Under the pieces are notes generated by a model. The model ran no database searches. It saw nothing but the letters and a program-made list of their open reading frames with translations, and was not told the DNA's origin. This document shows, piece by piece, positions 20,384 through 27,097 of a DNA stretch of 64,000 nucleotides. Position 1 is the first letter of the stretch. Each line of letters starts with the position of its first letter. This stretch comes from Rhodanobacter denitrificans (GTDB lineage Bacteria > Pseudomonadota > Gammaproteobacteria > Xanthomonadales > Rhodanobacteraceae). The position numbers were made by a program, and so were the translations under genes. The stretch covers positions 62,001 through 126,000 of the forward strand of contig QFPO01000011.1 in NCBI GenBank assembly GCA_003241385.1, in the 5' to 3' direction.

Positions 20384-22846
20384 TCAATCGATCGGCGGAC
20401 AGGTCTCGGCGCTGGGACCGTCGATGTCGTACGCGAAGATGCGGTCGCAGGTGTAGGCGATGCAGGCCGAGTATTCGGACGTGTTGCCGCCCGGCGAGGT
20501 CGCCGTCGCGGTGATCCATGCGCCGTAGAGCGACTGCGTACTGCGGATCGGCAGGTCGAACTGCGCACTGCCGTTGGCCGGCGGCATCAGCGTGCCGCCG
20601 GCGACGGTGACCTGGCCCGAGCCGAGATAGCGCCGTCCGCCGCCCTGTCCGCCGGCGCCGCATTCGGGCCCGGCGAAGAACTCCAGACGGTGCTCGCCGT
20701 TCCAGGTCGACAGCGTGCCGCTGACGCGGCCGGCGCCGCGCACCCCCGTCGCCGCGGTCAGCGCCGGAAAGTTCTGGTCGCAGTTGGCATTGGCGCAGCC
20801 GCCGGGCGTGACCAGCGGTACGTCCGAGTCGATCGGATTGATGCCGGCCGGCTGCAGCAGGTCGAAGTCGCGCAGCCCGTTGCGATATGCGAGGTTCGAG
20901 CTGAAGCGGTTGCCGGTCGCGCCGGGCGCGAGCGTCACGCCCAGACCGGTGTTGTACGCGACGATGTTGCTGGTCACCAGATTGTCCAGCGAAGTGCCGG
21001 CGAAACGCACGCCGTCGCCGTTGGGCAGAGCCAGGTCCGGCGTGCACGGCGGCAGGCAAATGCTGAACGCCTTCAGGCCGATCCGGTTCGCCGAGACGAT
21101 CGCGTGGCCGCCGCGCAGGTCGAGGCCGACCGCGTTGCCGGAGATGACGTTGTCGATCACCGCGCTGTGCTCGGCGGTCACGCGGATGCCGGTGCCGTTG
21201 CCACGCGCCTGATTGCCGCTGCGCGTCGTGCCGATCAGGTTGTTGGCAACCAGATGCTGGGTGCCGGTGCCGCCGATCGAGATGCCGGCGTCGTCGGCGC
21301 CGGCGATCGAGTTTCGATCGGCCGGCGCGAAGCCGCCGATGCTGACCGCATGCGCGCTGCCGCCGACCGTGACGTTGTTGAGATTGGCCGGCACGTCGAG
21401 GAAATCGGCGAATCCCGATCCGATGTGGCTGCCGCGGATCGAATGCCCGCTGCCGCCCTGCAGCACGATCGCATCGTCGAAGCCGCCGATCACGAGGCCG
21501 TCGATCGTCAGGCTGGTGCCCGTGGCCGCCGCGGCCGGCACGCGGAACGCATGACTGATGCGCGTGCTGCGCTGGATGAAGATGCGATAGGTCGCATCGT
21601 TGCTCCATTCGTTGCCGTTGGGCTGTGCGCCGCTCTGGCTGAACCCGTCGATGCGCAGCGGCGCGACGACGTCGGGATACGGCGCGGCCGGAATCAGGAT
21701 CGCGCCGTTCGGTCCGGGGATCGCGAAGCGGATCGTGCTCGGCGCCGGATGCGAGTTGGCGTCGACGATCGCCTGGCGCAGCGATCCCGGCCCGCTGTCG
21801 GCCGCGTTGGTCACGACCAGATCGGCGATGTCGACGACGCCCGATTCGTAGGCGCCGCGGTCGACCGTGCTGCCGACCACGCGCGGCCCGCCGTCGAGAT
21901 CGACGCCGGGCAGTCCGCCGGGCGGCGTCGCCAGACCGCTGTTGATCGCCGGCGATGCCGGCTCCGAGGGACGTCCGTCGGCGCCGATCAGCGGATTGGA
22001 CGTCAGGTTGCCGGCCGAGGTCGCCAGCGGAAGAGCCGGTGTGCTCTGCCAGATGTTGTGCCGCGCGTGCACGCTCGGCATCGCGCTGCCGGACGCCAGC
22101 GTCACGTCGGCTCCGGTGTTGTTCCAGAACACGTTGTTGCTGAGGTGGAAGTCGACCGCCTGCGAATCGCCGCGGCGATAGAGCCGCAGACCACTGGTCG
22201 CGGACTGCAGCAGCGTGTTGTTGGTGACGTAGACCGCGGCCGCGAACACCGAGGGCGCGCCGCCGAGCGACACGCCGCCGCGCGAACGCAGCAGATTGTT
22301 CTCGAACACGACGTTGCCGCAGTTGCTGCTGAGGCTGACCTCGGCCTGGGCCGCGGAGGTTTCGGTGTCGATCATGCTCCGGCGCAGCGTGACCGTGCGC
22401 CCGTACTCGGCGCAGGTGCCGATGTCGTAGACCAGGAACTGCGCCATGTTGCGCAGGCGTATGCCTTCGATCGTGACGCCGAGGCCGGCGTGGCGCAGCT
22501 GCAGGTCCATCTGGGCGAGACCGTCGATCACGGTGTTCGCGGCGTCGACGTTGCGTGCCGTGCAGTCGGCGTTGTAGCCGCCGAGCAGATTCAGCCGGTT
22601 GACCTGGCTGATCTGCCGAAAGCCGGTGTAGGCATAGGTCTGCGCGACCAGCCTCAGGGTGACCGTGCCGCTGAAGTCCGGCTGGAAGCGCGCGGCCTCG
22701 TCGAGGCCGGCCAGCAGGTCGTCGAGCGTCTGCACGCAGCGCTCCAGCGCATGCGCCGGGCGTGCGCCGAACAGGCACAGGCTGAGGACGAGCAGCGCGC
22801 ACAGGGTGCGCGCGCAGCGATTCGGAACGGCGATCGGTCGATTCAT
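20384..22846 (-). CDS. Secreted right-handed beta-helix protein with C-terminal IF-x-Y-D-I-D motif
   Basis: The 820-residue protein starts at ATG 22846 with GGAG 6-9 bp upstream and a signal peptide ending near ARPAHA (34). Its body is rich in NNxxW, GN and VxxNxI turns (VTNNTLLQSATSG, SNNVFWNNTGAD, VIDNVISGNAVGL), the pattern of a parallel beta-helix such as pectate-lyase-like folds. A CSLREAI-like start (GPGSLRQAIVDANS) at mid-protein marks a second helix domain. No pectinase catalytic residues are evident. It ends with DRIFAYDIDGPSAETCPPID, a variant of the shared tail. It probably acts at the cell surface or outside. It is in an operon with the delta-60 gene, 86 bp upstream. Confidence 0.85.
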   Translation of the reverse strand: MNRPIAVPNRCARTLCALLVLSLCLFGARPAHALERCVQTLDDLLAGLDEAARFQPDFSGTVTLRLVAQTYAYTGFRQISQVNRLNLLGGYNADCTARNVDAANTVIDGLAQMDLQLRHAGLGVTIEGIRLRNMAQFLVYDIGTCAEYGRTVTLRRSMIDTETSAAQAEVSLSSNCGNVVFENNLLRSRGGVSLGGAPSVFAAAVYVTNNTLLQSATSGLRLYRRGDSQAVDFHLSNNVFWNNTGADVTLASGSAMPSVHARHNIWQSTPALPLATSAGNLTSNPLIGADGRPSEPASPAINSGLATPPGGLPGVDLDGGPRVVGSTVDRGAYESGVVDIADLVVTNAADSGPGSLRQAIVDANSHPAPSTIRFAIPGPNGAILIPAAPYPDVVAPLRIDGFSQSGAQPNGNEWSNDATYRIFIQRSTRISHAFRVPAAAATGTSLTIDGLVIGGFDDAIVLQGGSGHSIRGSHIGSGFADFLDVPANLNNVTVGGSAHAVSIGGFAPADRNSIAGADDAGISIGGTGTQHLVANNLIGTTRSGNQARGNGTGIRVTAEHSAVIDNVISGNAVGLDLRGGHAIVSANRIGLKAFSICLPPCTPDLALPNGDGVRFAGTSLDNLVTSNIVAYNTGLGVTLAPGATGNRFSSNLAYRNGLRDFDLLQPAGINPIDSDVPLVTPGGCANANCDQNFPALTAATGVRGAGRVSGTLSTWNGEHRLEFFAGPECGAGGQGGGRRYLGSGQVTVAGGTLMPPANGSAQFDLPIRSTQSLYGAWITATATSPGGNTSEYSACIAYTCDRIFAYDIDGPSAETCPPID

Positions 22847-22932
22847 GGAGAGCTCCGGACAGGACGAGCTTCGGTCAAACCCGCCGCGATGCGACGGCGA
22901 ACGGAACGGTGCGTGCAGCCACGTCCGCGCAT

Positions 22933-24693
22933 TCACGGCGTGACCCTCGAACGGATGCATCGCGCCGCGACGAGCGTCAGCAGCGCGCCGAGCAGGCCGA
23001 GCGCCGGTACGCCGCCGGCCGGCACCGGCTGTGCGGCGACCGGCGCGGCGATGTCGTCGTCGACGATCGTGCCGGTCGCGACGCCGTCGGCGATCGCGGC
23101 GCCGGCCGGATCGATCAGCCGCGCCAGGAAGGTCTCGTCGCCCTCGACGTCGAGATCGCCGATCACCGGCACCTGGAACACGACGTGATCCACGCCCTCG
23201 TCGAACGTCAGGAACGTGCCGGTCGGCGTGTAGTCCAGATTCGGCTCGGCACTGCCGACGTCGGTCTGCGCGGTCACGCCGATACCGCCTGGCGAGGGCG
23301 CCGACAACGTGACCGTGAACGCCATCATCACGGTACCGGCGTCGCCCTCGACGACGCTCGCGTCGGCGATCGACAGCGTGTAGGCCGGCGGCGGTCCGCC
23401 GGTGCCGAGCAGGCGCACGACCAGGAAGCGGTCGTCGCCGTCGGCGGCCGTCTCGCCGCGATCGACGCCGGCGAGCACGATCGCGCCGTCGGCCTGCACC
23501 GCGGCGGCCGCGATCTGCAGGTCGGTGTCGGCGTCGACGAGACGCACGCCGCCGCTGCCGAAGCCGGCGTCGGCCTGCCCGGCCGCGCTCAGGCGCAGCG
23601 CGAACGCCATCGCACCGGTGGCGAAACTGAGCGCATCGCCGGCGACGATCAGGCTGCCGTCGCCGGCGATCGCCAGCGCGGCCGGACGCAGTTGCACGGC
23701 GGCCTGGCTCGCCGCGCTCAGCACGAAGACGCCGCCGCTGCCGAACGAGGGATCGATCGAGCCATCGGCGAGCAGCCGCACGATCACGGCATCGCCGCCC
23801 TCCGCTCCGGCCACCACGATCCGTCCGTCGGCCTGCAGCGCGACGGCACCGATCTGCGCCATCGCCGCGAGCTCGACGCGGCCATCGCCGCCGAATGCGG
23901 CATCGGCACTGCCGTCGGCGGCGAAGCGCTGCACGAACGCGCCGCTGCCGTCGCCGTCGAGATGGCCGCCGAGCAGCAGCCTGCCGTCGGGCTGCAGCGC
24001 GACTGCGCGCGCCGAGTTGGTATCGGGCGCGCCGAGTACGAAGCCCTCGTCGCCGAACAGCGGCGCCGGCATGCCGAGCGAGTCGAGCCGCAGCGCCGCG
24101 GCATCGATGCCGCCGCTGCCGTCGGAGGCGTAGCCGCCGGCCGCGAAGCCGCCGTTGCCGGCCGCGAACGCGAGTGCGACGTCGCCGCCGGGTCGCGTGC
24201 TGGCGAACCAGCCGTCGCCGCGATTGCCGAATCCGGCATCGATCAGGCCGTCGGCACCCAGGCGCAGCGCGACCGAGCGTGTGCCGGTCTCGGCCAGGAA
24301 ACTGGTGCCGGCCGCGACCAGCCGGCCGTCGGCCTGGATCGCGAGGCCGCAGACCTCTTCGTCGCTGCCCGGCGCGAGCCCGGCGATCACGCGGCCGCTG
24401 CCGCCGAACGCCGGATCCGGACTGCCGTCGGGATTCAGGCGCAGCACGCCCAGATCGCCGTTGATCGCGTTCTGCGCGACGCTGCCGGCGACGACGATGC
24501 GGCCGGACGCGTCGATCGCCACGGCCGCGGCAGCCGCCCCGTTGCCGGTCATCGCATCGCGGACGATGCCGCTGCCGCCGAACGCCGGATCGAGGTCGCC
24601 GGGCGCGGCACCGGCCGTGCCGGCGGCCAGCGCGAGGACGGCGGCGACGGCGAACGCAAACCGGCACCGGCCGGTCGGTTGGGATCGAATCAT
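22933..24693 (-). CDS. Secreted delta-60 repeat / Calx-beta protein with IPTL-CTERM-like anchor
   Basis: The 586-residue protein starts at ATG 24693 behind an AGGAG site. It has a signal peptide (cleavage near TAGAAPG), then about seven delta-60 repeats of roughly 55 residues (LQADGRIVVAG and LDPAFGGSG type) forming a propeller, then a Calx-beta domain at about 437-547 (VVEGDAGTV and VEGDETFLARL). The C-terminal tail GVPALGLLGALLTLVAARC followed by arginines is a motif, membrane helix and basic end, as in IPTL-CTERM substrates of exosortase-like enzymes. First gene of a three-gene operon, divergent from the sigma/kinase/CHAT operon. Confidence 0.87.
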   Translation of the reverse strand: MIRSQPTGRCRFAFAVAAVLALAAGTAGAAPGDLDPAFGGSGIVRDAMTGNGAAAAAVAIDASGRIVVAGSVAQNAINGDLGVLRLNPDGSPDPAFGGSGRVIAGLAPGSDEEVCGLAIQADGRLVAAGTSFLAETGTRSVALRLGADGLIDAGFGNRGDGWFASTRPGGDVALAFAAGNGGFAAGGYASDGSGGIDAAALRLDSLGMPAPLFGDEGFVLGAPDTNSARAVALQPDGRLLLGGHLDGDGSGAFVQRFAADGSADAAFGGDGRVELAAMAQIGAVALQADGRIVVAGAEGGDAVIVRLLADGSIDPSFGSGGVFVLSAASQAAVQLRPAALAIAGDGSLIVAGDALSFATGAMAFALRLSAAGQADAGFGSGGVRLVDADTDLQIAAAAVQADGAIVLAGVDRGETAADGDDRFLVVRLLGTGGPPPAYTLSIADASVVEGDAGTVMMAFTVTLSAPSPGGIGVTAQTDVGSAEPNLDYTPTGTFLTFDEGVDHVVFQVPVIGDLDVEGDETFLARLIDPAGAAIADGVATGTIVDDDIAAPVAAQPVPAGGVPALGLLGALLTLVAARCIRSRVTP

Positions 24694-24726
24694 CGTGAAC
24701 ACTCCTGGGCTGCGGATGCCGGTGCC

Positions 24727-24816
24727 AAACCCGCTGCCGCGCCGAACCGAACGCGGTGCTGCCGCGGTCGCGGTCGCGTTTCGTGTTCGTGTTCGGTTCG
24801 GCGCCGCGGCGGGTTT
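24727..24816. repeat. 26-bp near-perfect inverted repeat in a divergent promoter region
   Basis: Arms 24727-24752 and 24791-24816 match at 24 of 26 positions when one is reverse-complemented; the core GCCGAACCGAAC/GTTCGGTTCGGC is perfect. They flank a 38-nt loop with GCGGTC and GTTCGT doublets. The left arm begins 34 bp upstream of the delta-60 start; the right arm ends 115 bp before the sigma gene. It could be an operator pair, a cruciform or an RNA hairpin. Confidence 0.8.
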
Positions 24817-24915
24817 CGAGCCGGGTCCGCTTTCGCGCCCCGCCATGAGCACGCTCAGCCTCGATGTCCGACTCGCACCGCCGCGCGCACGCCGGCCTTC
24901 GCCGCCCGGTACGCG

Positions 24916-24924
24916 TGCTATAAG
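24916..24924 (+). promoter_or_regulatory. Extended -10 element of the sigma-kinase-CHAT operon
   Basis: TGCTATAAG is a good extended -10 (TGnTATAAT-like). It ends 7 bp before ATG 24932, so transcription should start at or within two bases of the start codon. That predicts a leaderless mRNA, in line with the absence of a ribosome-binding site. Confidence 0.45.
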
Positions 24925-24931
24925 CGCCGGC

Positions 24932-25507
24932 ATGGACGCCGTCCCGGCCGACACGACCCAGGAGCTGCTGTACCGGATCCGCGCCGGCGACGCCGCTGCA
25001 CGCGAGCGGCTGCTCGCGCGCTATCTGCCGATCCTCACGCGCTGGGCGCACGGCCGCCTGCCGGGCCACTCGCGCGACCTGACCGACACCGACGATCTGG
25101 TCCAGGCCACGCTGCTGCGCGCGCTGACGCGCCTGGATGCGTTCGAGTACGCCGGCAGCGGCTGCTTCCTCGGCTATCTGCGTCATCTGCTGCTCAACGT
25201 GATGCGCAACGAGATCCGGCGCTCGAGCGGTCACGGCACCCGGGTCGAACTGGCCGATGCGCTGAGCGACGAGTCGTCGCGTTCGCCGCTGGAGGCGGCG
25301 GTCGGCGTGGAACGGCTGCGCCGCTACGAGCGCGCGCTGGCGACGCTGCCGCAGCGCAGCCAGGCGCTGCTGGTCATGCGGATCGAGTTCGGCCTCGACT
25401 ATGCCGACATCGCCGACGAGACCGCGCTGAGCCCCGATGCAGTGCGGATGGCGATCCGCCGCGCCGTGGCCGAACTGTCGAAGGCGATGAGCGATGACGC
25501 CGCGTGA
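24932..25507 (+). CDS. ECF-like RNA polymerase sigma factor
   Basis: The 191-residue protein has sigma region 2 with TDTDDLVQATLLRALTRL and a region 4 with LPQRSQALLVMRIEFGLDYA and the DNA-recognition helix LSPDAVRMAIRRAVAEL. The start is ATG 24932. No anti-sigma gene is adjacent; instead the kinase gene begins inside its last codons (overlap 14 bp). This is the second sigma/kinase pair in the window but the two sigma factors differ clearly, so it is not a recent duplication. Expected targets are its own operon and possibly the divergent secreted-protein operon. Confidence 0.88.
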   Translation: MDAVPADTTQELLYRIRAGDAAARERLLARYLPILTRWAHGRLPGHSRDLTDTDDLVQATLLRALTRLDAFEYAGSGCFLGYLRHLLLNVMRNEIRRSSGHGTRVELADALSDESSRSPLEAAVGVERLRRYERALATLPQRSQALLVMRIEFGLDYADIADETALSPDAVRMAIRRAVAELSKAMSDDAA

Positions 25508-27053
25508 CGCCGACATCGATCGCCTGATCGAGCGCATCCTCGACGCCGAGCCGTGCGAGTGGACGCCGGCCGATGCGGCCGATCCGCGCCTGGAGGCGCT
25601 GCGGACGCTGTCGGACATCGCACAGGCGTTCCGCACGCTCGGCGCGCAGGTGCCCGCGCCGCGCATGGTCGCGTTCCGCTGGGGACCGCTCGAGGTACTC
25701 GAGAAGGTCGCCGACGGCGCCAGTGCCGAGGTGTTCCGCGCGCACGATCCGCAGCTCGGTCGCGACGTCGCGCTGAAGCTGCTGTCGCCGGCGGCCGCGC
25801 GGACGCAGCGCGCCGGCGCGTTCCTCGACGAGGCGCGCCGGCTGGCCCGGATCCGCGACGACCACGTCGTCGCCGTGCTCGGCGCGGCGATCCACGACGG
25901 CCGCGCCGGCCTGTGGTGCGAATGGATCGACGGCTGCACGCTGGCCGAGCGCGTCGCACGCGACGGTCCGCTCGCGCCCGGCGAGACGGTCCTGGTCGGC
26001 ATCGGCCTGTGCCGCGCGCTCGCCGCAGTGCACCGCGCCGGTCTGCTGCACGGCGACGTCAAGCCGCACAACGTGCTGCGCGAGCGTGGCGGCCGCCTGG
26101 TGCTGGCCGATCTCGGTGCCGGCGGCGAACCGGATGCGGTCAATGCCGCCCTGCGCACGCAGGCCAGCCCGGCCTGGCTGGCGCCGGAGGTCCTGCACGG
26201 CGAGGCGCGCAGGCCGGCGCACGATCTCTACGCGCTCGGCGGCGTGCTGCAGTTCCTGCTGAGCGGCCAGGTCCCCGATCCGGCACGGCCAGGCGCCGCG
26301 TTCGACCGCGCTGGGGTGCCGCCGGGGCTGCGAGCGGTGATCGCGCACGCGCGCGACGCCGATCCGGCTGCGCGCTATGCGAGCGCCGACGAGATGGCCG
26401 GCGCGCTGGCCGCATGTCTGCACGATAGCGCGACGGCGCCGCCGCGACGGTCGCGGCGCGGCCCGCTCGCGATCACCGCGCTGCTCGCGCTCGGCGCCCT
26501 GCTCGTCGGCGCGATCGCGCTGCTGCGCGCGCCGGCGGCGCCCGTGGTGACGCTGGATCTGCTGCGCCACGAAGGCGGCGGATCGCGCGTGATCGCCGAC
26601 GGCACGCCGGTCGCACTGCACGACCGGCTGTCGTTCGTGCTGACCAGCGAGCGGCCGGTCTGGGTCTACGCATTCAACACCGACGATCGCGGCACGCTGC
26701 ACCGCCTGTTCCCGCTGCCCACGCTCGACACGGCCAATCCGCTGCCGGCGGGACGGCGCGTCGAACTGCCCGGCCGCAGCGGCGGCCGCCCCCTGCTGAT
26801 CGCGATCTCGTCCCCTGCGGCGGCCGAGGAGTTTCTGGTCGTCGCCGGCGCGGCACCGGTCGCCGCGCTCGAGATGACGGCGCTGCCCACGGCCGCGACC
26901 GACGCCGACATCCGGCTGCGCGGCAGCGGCGTGCTGGTGCCCGACGGACGGCCCGCGTCGTCGGCGCCGCTCGACGCGCTGGTCCGGCAGCTCGACGCCG
27001 ACGGCCAGCCGCTGCGGCTGTGGCGCTACCGGCTGCCGCAGCGCGCCGAGTGA
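25494..27053 (+). CDS. Divergent Ser/Thr kinase-like protein with membrane anchor and DUF4384-like domain
   Basis: The 519-residue protein has a kinase fold at about 60-310. Lys95 (VALKLL), HGDVKPHN (186-193) and APE (230-232) are present. However, the glycine loop is reduced to ADGASAEV, HRD is HGD, and DFG is DLG (206-208). HGD is common among bacterial kinases, but the weak loop makes activity uncertain. A membrane helix lies at about 323-344, followed by an extracytoplasmic domain of 175 residues with the look of DUF4384 (RPVWVYAFNTDDRGTLHRLFP), which is often linked to caspase-like proteins. It sits between the sigma factor and the CHAT protein and may relay a signal between them. Confidence 0.85.
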   Translation: MTPRDADIDRLIERILDAEPCEWTPADAADPRLEALRTLSDIAQAFRTLGAQVPAPRMVAFRWGPLEVLEKVADGASAEVFRAHDPQLGRDVALKLLSPAAARTQRAGAFLDEARRLARIRDDHVVAVLGAAIHDGRAGLWCEWIDGCTLAERVARDGPLAPGETVLVGIGLCRALAAVHRAGLLHGDVKPHNVLRERGGRLVLADLGAGGEPDAVNAALRTQASPAWLAPEVLHGEARRPAHDLYALGGVLQFLLSGQVPDPARPGAAFDRAGVPPGLRAVIAHARDADPAARYASADEMAGALAACLHDSATAPPRRSRRGPLAITALLALGALLVGAIALLRAPAAPVVTLDLLRHEGGGSRVIADGTPVALHDRLSFVLTSERPVWVYAFNTDDRGTLHRLFPLPTLDTANPLPAGRRVELPGRSGGRPLLIAISSPAAAEEFLVVAGAAPVAALEMTALPTAATDADIRLRGSGVLVPDGRPASSAPLDALVRQLDADGQPLRLWRYRLPQRAE

Positions 27054-27097
27054 GTGCGATATGCTCGGCGCGGGCCTGCGGCAGCGGAGCGCCAAGC

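Noticed and set aside
22909..25497. An 862-residue plus-strand frame
   Set aside because: It is the reverse complement of the delta-60 coding region, rich in Arg/Ala/Gly, and has no family match; the minus strand has clear repeats and a signal peptide.
20384..26158. A single 1,924-residue open frame on the minus strand
   Set aside because: The part above 22846 is an arginine-rich shadow of the delta-60 and sigma/kinase genes; the real protein starts with a signal peptide at 22846.
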